From assembly GCF_012932425.1 (NCBI RefSeq), contig NZ_JAAIII010000001.1, positions 434,001 through 498,000 on the forward strand: a stretch of DNA of 64,000 bases, read 5' to 3'. The DNA comes from Bifidobacterium oedipodis (GTDB lineage: Bacteria > Actinomycetota > Actinomycetes > Actinomycetales > Bifidobacteriaceae). The first letter of the stretch is position 1; each line of letters starts with the position of its first letter. Positions 35,907 to 44,208 of the stretch are shown one piece after another. The notes beneath the pieces were generated by a model, which saw only the letters and a program-made list of their open reading frames with translations, searched no databases and was not told the origin of the DNA. The position numbers and the translations under genes were made by a program.

Positions 35907-36515
35907 ATGCATGTTGTGACTATTGGAATAGCCGATGATGACGTTCTAGCGGCAAGTGCGTTGGAGTGGTTTTTCCAACACGAACACGCTCCCATACGAG
36001 TGCTGTGGAAAGTTCGCTCCGCAAATGATGCGCTTGCTCTGTGCCAAAAAACATCAACACGTCCCCAAGTTGTTCTTACGGATATTCGTATGCAAGACAT
36101 GTCAGGGATGGCTCTTGCGAAGGAGCTTCATCATTCGTACCCCGGTATCGCAGTAGTAGGTATTACGGCCTTCACCATTGACGACATATACGAGGAAGCA
36201 CTGGCATCAGGCGTAAGCACAATCTTGTATAAGGATTGTCAATTGGAAGACATTGTGCATGCCATCGGCAAAGCGGCAGATGATAGAAATGCCATGCTAT
36301 GGGATGGTGGCAGTAAGGCCAAAACATTGCTGTCTGATGCGGAACTGACAGTAATTCGCGAGTATGCAAAGGGAAAGACAAGTCTTGCCATCGCACGTTC
36401 CATGAGCGTCAGTGAGTCGACAGTAAAAACCTATGCTCGACGGGCGTATGAGAAACTCAATGTGCACAGTCGCTCTGAAGCTGTGGTGGAGTGTGCTCGT
36501 TTGGGGGTGTTGTGA
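35907..36515 (+). CDS. NarL/LuxR-type response regulator of the peptide locus
   Basis: A 202-residue regulator. The receiver domain has IADDD (8-12), the phospho-acceptor Asp59 in VVLTDIRMQDMSG and the Lys in STILYKD (~108). The LuxR HTH (~138-198) is LSDAELTVIREYAKGKTSLAIARSMSVSESTVKTYARRAYEKLNVHSRSEAV. It begins only 10 bp after pcrA, with no strong binding site (TTTTCCT upstream). Codon use becomes more A/T-rich from here to ~38.3 kb, unlike pcrA. The kinase gene follows with 2 bp spacing. Its likely target is the exported-peptide operon downstream. Confidence 0.87.
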   Translation: MHVVTIGIADDDVLAASALEWFFQHEHAPIRVLWKVRSANDALALCQKTSTRPQVVLTDIRMQDMSGMALAKELHHSYPGIAVVGITAFTIDDIYEEALASGVSTILYKDCQLEDIVHAIGKAADDRNAMLWDGGSKAKTLLSDAELTVIREYAKGKTSLAIARSMSVSESTVKTYARRAYEKLNVHSRSEAVVECARLGVL

Positions 36516-36517
36516 CT

Positions 36518-37663
36518 ATGTCCAAATATTGGCAAAAGGTGAAGAAGAGGAAATCGTACTGTGTCGCTTCGGCGCTTTGCCTAGTTCTTATATGTTTGGA
36601 ACTCGTATTTTACCCACTTGACACATATAACGGCGTGGGCATTGTTTCCAGTATTCTCTATGCCACAGCTTTGATGACTATGCCTTTCCACCCGCTGCCT
36701 TCGGCCCTTATGCTGCTTGCCAATAACGTGCTGTGGAGCATCGTACCTATAGGTGTGTTTGATGTTTCCGACTATGCAGGGGTTTGGTATGCACTGGTTG
36801 TTCTGGGCGTTACGGGAGGAACATGGGTCGCTATCGGCGGCACGTCAGTGCTCTGCATAGCCTTTTACATTAATGCCTTTCCCCAAGAAGGTCGATTGAC
36901 CTTAGGCATGATCAGCCTGTCCTTCTTCTACGCGTTCTTTTGTTTGCTTGGGTTGTCGATTCGATGGCATACCCAATCATTGAAGGCTAAAGCGCAGCAA
37001 GATGCACTAAGGCGAGAGAACGACTATCAGGCAGAGCGTCTGAAGTTACTTCATCAATTGCACGACTCACTAGCGGGCGATTTATCTTACGCGGTAATGA
37101 GATGTCGCAGGTTTGCAGCGATCGCTGCCGATAATCCCATTCAAGCGTCTGACATCCATGAGATTGAAATCATCGTGGCCAAAGCTTTAGACAATCTTCG
37201 CAATGATGTTCTTACTCCTGTACGTGAATCCCTACAGATTGATAGCATAAACCACCTAGCAGTGACTAGGAAAGATACCGATAATGTAAATGCTAGCGTA
37301 CAAAGATTCATGCAACGGCTGAATTCAATTGGTATGAAAGGTTCGGCCTATATTGACGAGCAGATCCCTCCACTGTCTTCCGAAACAAGGATACTGATTG
37401 ATAATATTTTAATTGAACTTGCGAACAATATCATCAAACACAGCAATCGTCAATCATATGCTATGAATATTAGATCAAATAAAGATAGCAACATTGAAAT
37501 TTTTGTATCAAATACATATCATCCTCGCACAAGTCCCGAAGGCCAGACAAAACATGGAATGGGGTTACAGCTACTTAAGCAAACTGTCGAAAAACATGGA
37601 GGACATGTTGGCATTAACTGTGAAGACGGCGAATGGGCTGTGAGTATTACCCTGAGGACTTAA
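36518..37663 (+). CDS. NarL-family sensor histidine kinase of the peptide locus
   Basis: A 381-residue kinase with about six membrane helices (residues ~14-150), a coiled coil and the site LLHQLHDSLAGDLSYAV (His182). A degenerate HATPase_c domain follows (ILIELANNIIKHS as N box, TKHGMGLQLLKQTVEKHGG as G box). The D/G-x-G box is weak (IEIFVSNTYHP replaces the usual DNG), which may mean poor ATP binding. The ATG at 36518 follows GGGGGTG; GTG 36512 is an alternative. The C-terminal third is A/T-rich. It probably senses the peptide or a related signal (inference). Confidence 0.83.
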   Translation: MSKYWQKVKKRKSYCVASALCLVLICLELVFYPLDTYNGVGIVSSILYATALMTMPFHPLPSALMLLANNVLWSIVPIGVFDVSDYAGVWYALVVLGVTGGTWVAIGGTSVLCIAFYINAFPQEGRLTLGMISLSFFYAFFCLLGLSIRWHTQSLKAKAQQDALRRENDYQAERLKLLHQLHDSLAGDLSYAVMRCRRFAAIAADNPIQASDIHEIEIIVAKALDNLRNDVLTPVRESLQIDSINHLAVTRKDTDNVNASVQRFMQRLNSIGMKGSAYIDEQIPPLSSETRILIDNILIELANNIIKHSNRQSYAMNIRSNKDSNIEIFVSNTYHPRTSPEGQTKHGMGLQLLKQTVEKHGGHVGINCEDGEWAVSITLRT

Positions 37664-37821
37664 CGCTCGCATAGCCATTCTAGCGGTGCCGGACACCAAG
37701 GACTCCAATAAACATGAGAATTGGAGTCCATTGCTTCCGGCGTAACACTGTGTACTGTACACGTGTCAATCTGACAAAGGCAGCATAGAAGTACCGCCAT
37801 GAACACCGATATAAGTTTCAT
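37660..37821 (-). CDS. possible small Cys-rich exported protein, antisense to the gap
   Basis: A 53-residue frame opening MKLISVFMAVLLCCLCQIDTC on the minus strand, with GGAG four bases before the ATG at 37821. The first ~17 residues look like a signal peptide, and six Cys are present (13, 14, 16, 21, 43, 51). It overlaps the kinase stop by 4 bp in convergent orientation and fills part of a 330-bp gap. No family is recognised. It could be a real secreted or lipoprotein-like peptide of this locus or a chance frame. The evidence is only the start site and composition. Confidence 0.3.
   Translation of the reverse strand: MKLISVFMAVLLCCLCQIDTCTVHSVTPEAMDSNSHVYWSPWCPAPLEWLCER
37700..37729. terminator. 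10-bp perfect hairpin after the kinase gene
   Basis: GGACTCCAAT (37700-37709) pairs exactly with ATTGGAGTCC (37720-37729) around a 10-nt loop, 37 bp after the kinase stop. No T-tract follows, so it is a weak terminator candidate. It also lies inside the small antisense frame. Confidence 0.4.
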
Positions 37822-37949
37822 ATTTCTCCACATGTTGTCAGAAACTTTATTAAGTTGAAGCAGTCTTAATGGAGATTTGACCATTCGTATGACAAAAGCT
37901 GAATAAATCATACTAATATGGCACTTAAGTTTGTCTATTATTAGCAGAC

Positions 37950-37971
37950 GAAGACGTTCATTGACGTCTTC
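37950..37971 (+). promoter_or_regulatory. hairpin in the leader of the exported-peptide gene
   Basis: GAAGACGT (37950-37957) and ACGTCTTC (37964-37971) pair perfectly with a 6-nt loop. It ends 12 bp before the ribosome binding site (AAAGGAG, 37981-37987) of the peptide gene. It could be a DNA operator for the adjacent response regulator or an RNA stem. Upstream, TTGACC at 37877-37882 and A/T-rich sequence suggest a promoter region. Confidence 0.4.
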
Positions 37972-37993
37972 TAAAACAACAAAGGAGTTTATG

Positions 37994-38332
37994 ATGAAAG
38001 AAAAAGTCTGGAAGCCTTGGCTCTTAATAGCTGTGTCGCTTTGCTTCGTTGCTTTGTTTCTTAGCCCGCTTCCTCAGGCAGAAGCCTTATCTGGGAATTG
38101 TACAGCACATTTGGTGAATTCGGTGGGGTATACTCACGCCACAGGAATGTGTCGTTCACTGGGATCGGACACTAAAGCTCAGACTGTTATGGTCGTTGCA
38201 GGTGGGGTAGATCGAACAGGAGGTTGGTGGACCGACACAAACAAGTGGCACAACACCGGAGCGTGGACCAATAATGGCGGCGTGTTCAACGGGTGGCCGA
38301 CAGCTGCAAAAGTAAATTTGGGATTGCGCTAA
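37994..38332 (+). CDS. exported two-cysteine small protein (putative bacteriocin or signal)
   Basis: A 112-residue precursor. A typical Sec signal peptide covers residues 1-31 (MKEKVWKPWLLIAVSLCFVA... with QAEA before a predicted cut). The ~81-residue mature part has two Cys (36 and 53, able to form one disulfide), four Trp in the second half (GGWWTDTNKWHNTGAW) and many Gly, Thr and Asn. The ATG at 37994 lies six bases after GGAG, and ATG 37991 is directly upstream. It sits between a two-component system and an ABC transporter with a large permease, the neighbourhood of lactococcin-972-like peptides and of peptide signals. I do not recognise its family by sequence. Confidence 0.75.
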   Translation: MKEKVWKPWLLIAVSLCFVALFLSPLPQAEALSGNCTAHLVNSVGYTHATGMCRSLGSDTKAQTVMVVAGGVDRTGGWWTDTNKWHNTGAWTNNGGVFNGWPTAAKVNLGLR

Positions 38333-38340
38333 GCAATAAT

Positions 38341-38374
38341 GGCGCGGTTTCGGAAGTGATCGCGAAGCCGCGCC
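38341..38374 (+). terminator. 12-bp hairpin between peptide and ABC genes (candidate attenuator)
   Basis: GGCGCGGTTTCG (38341-38352) pairs with CGAAGCCGCGCC (38363-38374) with one G-U pair and a 10-nt loop. It starts 8 bp after the peptide stop. A short T-run (ATTTTTG, ~38389) follows 15 bp later. Partial read-through would give more peptide than transporter. Confidence 0.5.
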
Positions 38375-38409
38375 GTTACATGTGTTGCATTTTTGCCAGG
38401 AGTGTCATC

Positions 38410-39087
38410 ATGCAGTTGCAGATTCGCGATTTGTGCTTTGGGTATAAGAATCGCCCTATTTTTGATCATACACAAGCCTCCTTCGATGAAGGTTGCCTGC
38501 ATGTGGTTATGGGGCCTTCCGGATCCGGTAAAACATCATTGCTGGGATTGCTTGATGGCACTCTGCAGCCACAGTCCGGTTCCGTGCTGATAGATGGCAA
38601 AGGCATAAATAGCAAAGACATCACTGCGGATGCCAGCGACGGGAACGCCTGGCATCGACCAACGTTCTCCCGCATTTGGCAGGATTACCGGTTGATCCCA
38701 TACCTCAACGTGGAAGATAACGTATTGCTGCCTCTTGAGGTAAGACGCAAACAGGCGGCTGACAGTGACGCACGAACAGCAATGCTTGATTTGCTCGATA
38801 TGGTCGGATTGGCTGGACGCGAAAACGAAATGGTCGCTGACCTTTCAGGCGGTGAATCGCAACGTGTGGCGATTGCACGAGCGCTGATCACCAATCCCGA
38901 CATACTGCTTGCCGATGAGCCGACGGGAGCGCTGGATGAAGATAATACGCGGCTTATAGCCAATATATTGGCAACCATCGCGCATGAACGCAACGCTATG
39001 GTTATCGTGGCCACACACGACCAGCTGGTGGCAAACACCGCGGATCGGGTTCTGCGGGTGCATAATCTCAAGCTGGTGGAATCATGA
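38410..39087 (+). CDS. ABC transporter ATP-binding protein (MacB/lactococcin-972-transport type)
   Basis: A 225-residue ATPase. Walker A is MGPSGSGKTSLLGLLDG (residues ~34-50), Q loop SRIWQDYRLIPYLNVEDNVLLPL, signature LSGGESQRVAIARALITNP, Walker B ILLADEPTGALDEDN and switch VATHDQLV. It is of the LolD/MacB class that drives FtsX-like permeases. The ATG at 38410 follows AGGAG at 38398-38402. Its stop overlaps the permease start (ATGA), so the two are coupled. Confidence 0.88.
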   Translation: MQLQIRDLCFGYKNRPIFDHTQASFDEGCLHVVMGPSGSGKTSLLGLLDGTLQPQSGSVLIDGKGINSKDITADASDGNAWHRPTFSRIWQDYRLIPYLNVEDNVLLPLEVRRKQAADSDARTAMLDLLDMVGLAGRENEMVADLSGGESQRVAIARALITNPDILLADEPTGALDEDNTRLIANILATIAHERNAMVIVATHDQLVANTADRVLRVHNLKLVES

Positions 39088-41483
39088 GCCGCTCAACCCG
39101 CCGCATTACGAGCGCGGTAGGACGGGGATACACCAGGTCTCATGCGGTGTTGTGCATTCTGATGATTGCCATATGCATTTGCTGCTCGGCAGTCCAAGTT
39201 GCGTTCGCGCAGGGTTTGGCACAGTATGTAACAGCCGTCGAGGATGGTGTCCGGGCTGAATTCGGAGGATACGCCTATCAGATTTCCGGAGGAAGCGATG
39301 CGGCGGTTCAAGCCCTGAACCGTCACGTGACTCAGGGGGATGCGATTGCCGTCATGCGTATGCGCGGGGCGGTTGCATCCGCTGATGGACGTTTGGCAAC
39401 ATCCGGTGACGTCACCTTGATGTCAGGCCCCTCACGGTATGGGCGTCTGATTCAGGGCAGACAACCGCAGACTGAACGAGAACTGTCGCTGTCCCGCGAG
39501 GCGTGCAGCCAAATTGGAGCGACTATCGGCGACACCATTGAATTGCGTCTTGACGACATGCCGTCCGCCGGAGGTAAGTACACGGTGACTGGCGTGACCG
39601 TCAACCCGGCCACGCTGAGTGACGTTTCCATCGTTACGGTAACTGAAGCAGACAACCTTTCCGACGCTCAAATGTGGTTGTCCGATACAGCCATAGCCGA
39701 TACGGGAGTATTGCTGAATGAGGCCTCGCACGGCAACATCCATGTGGGGCGAGAGGAGGGGGCCGTTGAGGAGATGAAATCCTCTGTGCTTGAGCGAGTG
39801 CTTCCAGGCAATTATCTGTACGCACTTGCGTTGGGCATCGCCATATCACTGATATATGCGATTATGTTCATCGCCTTATATACAAGCGGGCATTGCAACG
39901 GCCGACGTGTTGAACAAGCGCTGAACGCTTGCGGCTTCAGTGCCAAGCAATCCCGTCGCATCATACTGCGCCACGCCGTATTGACTACCATCGTCAGCAT
40001 TGCGGTAGGCATTATGGTCGGAGCTTGCGTCATGTGGCTGTTTCATACGTGGTTCGGCGAATTGTTCGATCAGCTGTGGCGATGGAATATCGCGGATGCA
40101 CTTGCGGGCACATGCATGGCCATGGTATGCCTCGCCCTTGGATGGGCACTGAGTGTGGTGGCTCTTTTCCGCTCTCGCACGGAGCATGTGGAGACGCTGG
40201 AGGGCAAAACCCGAGCGTATCGCTTGTGCGGCATTGCGCTCTGCATCGTGGGGCTGGCGTTGCTTGCGTCCTATCATTTGTGGGTTCCCGCTGTTCAGGG
40301 CAAGATAGGCGCGCTCATGGCCGCAGCGGGACTAATGGCTGTTCTCATGTTCGTCCCGTATCTGAGATTGACCCCAATACAGCAGCGTGTGGCGTTGCGG
40401 TCGCGTGGGTATACTGTGCCGCTGTGCGTGCTGGTGGCGCTGGTCTGCAGCTTTGCCTCCGCAATAAGCGCCGAAAACATGCTTGCGGCAACATCGACGT
40501 CCAATGAGGGCAAGTTTTCGGTCAACAACATCAATGCCCGGGATGTCGAGTATCTGCAATCCACGTATCCGCAAGCCATGGCCGATGCATTGGTATTCTT
40601 CAAACCCGATGATGGCGCGTTGCAGATTCGTGTTCCCGATCCAACGAGTTTTGATTGCCTGGCAGACAGTGATGTTATGGCGATGGACTGCTACTATCAC
40701 GACGGTGACATGGCGCAAGACATGGTGTTGTTCGCGCAGCCGGGCACTGAGGCGGGAAAGCTGATCGGATATGCAAAACCGAATTTGATCGACGCACAGA
40801 ATCAGGTCGGCATCATCGGCGTCGATGTCAGCGATCCGAATGCGGAAGCCGAGCCCATTGTGTTCTCGATGCAGGTTCCGGTTACGGGCGGCAACCACGT
40901 GTTGCGCAACGACGATGACGTTATGCCAGGCGTTGTGCTGGACACCAGTTCCCCGGTCCTTGAGCAGGACGGGGTGGAGATGAGCGATTCCCGCCTATTG
41001 ATACTTCCCACATTCGGTTCGCTGCCCGACGAAACGAAGAACGCCATCCGCTCCGACGTGATCGTCCGTGCAGGATATGCGCTTGTCGTCGAAGATGATT
41101 CAACCGAACGCCGACAGATGGAGTCCATGGCGATCGGCGTGGCGATATTGGTAAGTTTGGCAAACCTCATCATCATAGCCGTCTGCGCATCCGCCGCACT
41201 GAGCACGCAGCGTCAATTACGCGATGACATGTGGTATCTGGGCGCATCACGCTGGCAGCTTGCACGATTGGTAACGCCTCTGGCACTGCCTGTGGGATTG
41301 GGCAGTATGACGGCATCGATTATGGGATGGCTTGCCTCCCATCCTTGGATTATTCAGCCGGAATGGACGCAATCCGTTACCGGATGGTGGTGGCTTATGC
41401 CATCGGTGGTCGCGCTGGTCTGTTGCGCATTGCTGTATGGGGTTGCTTCATTGCCTCCTCGATCCAGCGCCAGCCATGCGTAA
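39084..41483 (+). CDS. large FtsX-like ABC permease (bacteriocin-associated type)
   Basis: A 799-residue membrane protein. An N-terminal helix (~23-44) is followed by an extracytoplasmic domain to ~245. Three helices lie at ~247-360 (LYALALGIAISLIYAIMFIALY, then two more), and paired helices at ~377-425 and ~443-463. A second extracytoplasmic domain covers ~465-690, and the last three helices cover ~695-795 (MAIGVAILVSLANLIIIAVCASAALS...). This duplicated FtsX plan with large ectodomains matches transporters that export or give immunity to bacteriocin-like peptides. It is coupled to the ATPase gene by an ATGA overlap. The domain limits are estimates by eye. Confidence 0.8.
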   Translation: MSRSTRRITSAVGRGYTRSHAVLCILMIAICICCSAVQVAFAQGLAQYVTAVEDGVRAEFGGYAYQISGGSDAAVQALNRHVTQGDAIAVMRMRGAVASADGRLATSGDVTLMSGPSRYGRLIQGRQPQTERELSLSREACSQIGATIGDTIELRLDDMPSAGGKYTVTGVTVNPATLSDVSIVTVTEADNLSDAQMWLSDTAIADTGVLLNEASHGNIHVGREEGAVEEMKSSVLERVLPGNYLYALALGIAISLIYAIMFIALYTSGHCNGRRVEQALNACGFSAKQSRRIILRHAVLTTIVSIAVGIMVGACVMWLFHTWFGELFDQLWRWNIADALAGTCMAMVCLALGWALSVVALFRSRTEHVETLEGKTRAYRLCGIALCIVGLALLASYHLWVPAVQGKIGALMAAAGLMAVLMFVPYLRLTPIQQRVALRSRGYTVPLCVLVALVCSFASAISAENMLAATSTSNEGKFSVNNINARDVEYLQSTYPQAMADALVFFKPDDGALQIRVPDPTSFDCLADSDVMAMDCYYHDGDMAQDMVLFAQPGTEAGKLIGYAKPNLIDAQNQVGIIGVDVSDPNAEAEPIVFSMQVPVTGGNHVLRNDDDVMPGVVLDTSSPVLEQDGVEMSDSRLLILPTFGSLPDETKNAIRSDVIVRAGYALVVEDDSTERRQMESMAIGVAILVSLANLIIIAVCASAALSTQRQLRDDMWYLGASRWQLARLVTPLALPVGLGSMTASIMGWLASHPWIIQPEWTQSVTGWWWLMPSVVALVCCALLYGVASLPPRSSASHA

Positions 41484-41618
41484 TGATTGATGCGCGATAT
41501 GTCATGATACTGCGAATGCGCCATATAGCACTGTGACAACAGAAAATCAAGTCTTGTTTTTCGTTTTGTTCCCTGTGATAATGCAAAGGTTTGAGTTCAA
41601 TCACCAGGGAAGAGAATC

Positions 41619-42017
41619 ATGACAAAGAAATTGTTCGCCGCAGTCCCCACCATCGTGCTTGGCGCGCTGATTGCCATTGCGCCGCAGACTTTCGCCCATG
41701 CCTGCCAGGGCCATGACGTGCCCGGCGCATGCCATTATTCGCAGCAGGCTGCCACCGGCATTGGCATCGTGATTCTGCTGTTGGGCGTTATCGCATTGTT
41801 TGTTGAGGCCAAGGTGCGCATCGGACTCAATATCGCCGCGGCACTGAACGCGATACTGCTCATCGCTGTGCCGACCGTTCTCATCGGTGTGTGCTCAGGC
41901 GCGATGATGCATTGCCGTGCCGTCATGCTGCCCACGCTTATTGTGCTCGGCGTGCTGACGATTGTGTTCGCCGGCATTGCCGTCTGGCTTGATTCCCGTC
42001 CCGCCAAGCGCTCCTGA
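41619..42017 (+). CDS. DUF4418 membrane protein
   Basis: A 132-residue protein with four hydrophobic segments and the DUF4418 hallmarks. Conserved Cys/His lie near the first loop (HACQGHDVPGACHYS: Cys29, Cys38, His39) and between later helices (GVCSGAMMHC: Cys92, His98, Cys99), a plausible metal or redox site. GGGAAGAG precedes the ATG. The permease (start 42028) and ATPase (43241) follow, a conserved three-gene cassette. Its substrate is unknown; metal handling is an inference. Confidence 0.82.
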   Translation: MTKKLFAAVPTIVLGALIAIAPQTFAHACQGHDVPGACHYSQQAATGIGIVILLLGVIALFVEAKVRIGLNIAAALNAILLIAVPTVLIGVCSGAMMHCRAVMLPTLIVLGVLTIVFAGIAVWLDSRPAKRS

Positions 42018-42027
42018 TACCATCGCC

Positions 42028-43239
42028 ATGCTGATCGACATGAACAAGCTGCCGTTTGAGAATCTCAAACGCAAGCCGTTGCGCACCACGGCGTTGCTTG
42101 CCGTGGTAGTCGTTTTATCGCTCGCCCTGTTCGGCGGTTCCATACTGGCCACCAACCTCAATACTGGTATGGCCAGTATGGAACGCCGTCTTGGCGCGGA
42201 TCTTATGGTGGTGCCGCAGAACACCGCGCAGAAAGCCGAAGCGCTGCTCACCGACGGCAGTCCGACGACCTTCTATCTCACCAAGGATGTCGCCGACCAA
42301 ATCTCCCAGGCCGATGGTGTCGCACAGGCAACCCAGCAAACCTACATTTCCTCACTAGCCGCCGCCTGCTGCGATGAGAAACTGCAGATCATCGGCTATG
42401 ATCCCGCCACTGATTTTGTCATCGAACCATGGGTGGCCGAACAGTTCGACGGCACGCTGGAAGACGGGCAGATGCTTGCCGGCGCGAACGTCAATGTCTC
42501 GGCTGATGGCACCATCGAACTGTATGGTCGCGACTGGCCCGTTGTCGCGCAGCTTGCTTCGACAGGCACCAATCTGGACAACTCCGTGTTCATCAACCAG
42601 ACCACCGTGCCGGCCATGGTCGAAGCCTCCGCAAAAGTGGCCACGCAGGTTATGCCGGAGGAATACGCCGGCAAGGCGGTGTCTTCGGTGCTGATCAATG
42701 TTGCCGAGGGCTACACTGCCGAAACCGTCGCCACCAACATTCAGAACCTTGACGCCAGTTTCAAGGATCTTGGCTTCGTATATCCCGGTGGAATCACCGC
42801 CACCACTCGAACTTCGCTCAACACCCTTGTCGCTTATCTCACGTTGTTCATCGCAGTGCTGTGGGTGATGGGCGCGATTGTATTGATTGCAGTGTTTTCC
42901 ACATCGGCCAACGAACGTAAGCGTGAATTCGCCTCCCTGCGCATTATGGGCGCCACACGAGGCATGCTTAACACCATCATTCTCAAGGAATCAGCCGTTA
43001 TTGGTCTGACCGGCGGCGTGCTGGGTGTGGCAGTGGCTTCACTGGTCATATTTCCATTCAGTTCGTTGATTGGCCGGCAGCTGCAACTGCCATACTTGCA
43101 GGCTGGCCCGTTGCTGATCTGCGGCATGATCGTGCTTGCTGTCGCTTCGGCAGTGGTGTTGAGTGTGGTCGGATCGCTGTTGACGATGTGGCGATTAGGG
43201 CGACCGGAAGCATATTTGACGTTGCGCGAGGGGGAGTGA
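42028..43239 (+). CDS. FtsX/MacB-like ABC permease
   Basis: A 403-residue permease with a first helix (~19-41), a MacB-like periplasmic domain (~45-275) and three C-terminal helices (~280-385), the four-helix MacB plan. The ectodomain contains an adjacent Cys-Cys pair (residues 114-115, AAACCDEKL). The DUF4418 neighbour also carries Cys/His motifs. The ATG at 42028 is 10 bp after the DUF4418 stop and lacks a strong binding site; ATG 42040 is an alternative. It works with the ATPase encoded 1 bp downstream. Confidence 0.83.
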   Translation: MLIDMNKLPFENLKRKPLRTTALLAVVVVLSLALFGGSILATNLNTGMASMERRLGADLMVVPQNTAQKAEALLTDGSPTTFYLTKDVADQISQADGVAQATQQTYISSLAAACCDEKLQIIGYDPATDFVIEPWVAEQFDGTLEDGQMLAGANVNVSADGTIELYGRDWPVVAQLASTGTNLDNSVFINQTTVPAMVEASAKVATQVMPEEYAGKAVSSVLINVAEGYTAETVATNIQNLDASFKDLGFVYPGGITATTRTSLNTLVAYLTLFIAVLWVMGAIVLIAVFSTSANERKREFASLRIMGATRGMLNTIILKESAVIGLTGGVLGVAVASLVIFPFSSLIGRQLQLPYLQAGPLLICGMIVLAVASAVVLSVVGSLLTMWRLGRPEAYLTLREGE

Positions 43240-43240
43240 C

Positions 43241-43933
43241 ATGGCTTTGCTTGCAATCACCGATCTGACCAAGTGCTTCACTCGTCGTGACAAGCCGTTC
43301 GATGCGGTCAGCCATGTCAATCTCATGGTTGATGCGGGTGAATTCGTCGCCATCGTGGGTCGGTCGGGCAACGGTAAAAGTACGTTGATCAACATGATCG
43401 CCGGACTGGTTCGTCCGACCTCGGGCAGTGTGACCATTGACGGAAACGTTGTTGCTGATTTGTCTGACCGAGAATTGTCGCTGCTGCGCAATCGCACCAT
43501 CGGTTTCGTGACGCAAAGTCAGACGTTGCTATCCAATCTCACCGTGCTTGACAACGTGATATTGCCGGCCACCATGTTTCCGGAAGACAAGGCTCCTGAA
43601 CCGGAACAACTGATTGCCCGCGCCGAAAATCTGCTGAAGCAATTGGGCGTGGCGGAACTCATGGAAAGCTACCCGCGCGAACTGTCCGGCGGGGAGATGC
43701 GACGCGTTTCCATCGCCAGGGCGCTGATGAACAGTCCGAAGCTCCTGATTGCCGACGAACCCACTGGCGATCTTGATCAGGAAAGCACCGATATCGTCAT
43801 GCAGCTGCTTCGCGAACAAGCCGATTCGGGCACGGCAGTGCTGATGGTCACGCATGACCCCGATGCGCTACGCTACGCCGACAACGTGTATCGCATGGAC
43901 GCAGGTGTGCTGACGGAACAAACGGGACAATAG
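43241..43933 (+). CDS. ABC transporter ATP-binding protein (LolD/MacB type)
   Basis: A 230-residue ATPase with Walker A VGRSGNGKSTLINMIAG, Q loop GFVTQSQTLLSNLTVLDNVILP, signature LSGGEMRRVSIARALMNSP, Walker B LLIADEPTGDLDQES and switch MVTHDPDAL. The A-loop position is an Arg-rich turn (TKCFTRRDKPFD). GGGGGAG precedes the ATG, inside the end of the permease gene. The 275-bp gap to rpsD holds a CGACA/TGTCG stem at ~43948-43965 but no gene. Confidence 0.88.
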   Translation: MALLAITDLTKCFTRRDKPFDAVSHVNLMVDAGEFVAIVGRSGNGKSTLINMIAGLVRPTSGSVTIDGNVVADLSDRELSLLRNRTIGFVTQSQTLLSNLTVLDNVILPATMFPEDKAPEPEQLIARAENLLKQLGVAELMESYPRELSGGEMRRVSIARALMNSPKLLIADEPTGDLDQESTDIVMQLLREQADSGTAVLMVTHDPDALRYADNVYRMDAGVLTEQTGQ

Positions 43934-44208
43934 GGAAGCGGCGAGCTCGACATAGCACTGTGTCGGTTGTCCGTGGCATAGGTGTAGATTTGATAGCTGG
44001 TGTCTGCTGCAAAGTGGATGCCGTCTGGAGTCTTAGCCCATCAACGGGTCGGCAATCGGACGACTGGGCATGCCAAACGCATGCACATACGGCCGGTTGT
44101 TCGCGGCACGTCCGCGAAAGGAAGCGTTGGAGAGGCCTGACTCAGCGTTTGGTTTCCGCAGGGGAATCAAACGTTCCGTTCAAATAACGACAGAACAAAG
44201 GAAAACCA

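Noticed and set aside
43934-44208. Possible rpsD leader regulatory structure
   Set aside because: Only a small CGACA/TGTCG stem was seen and no known S4-binding leader motif could be supported by eye.
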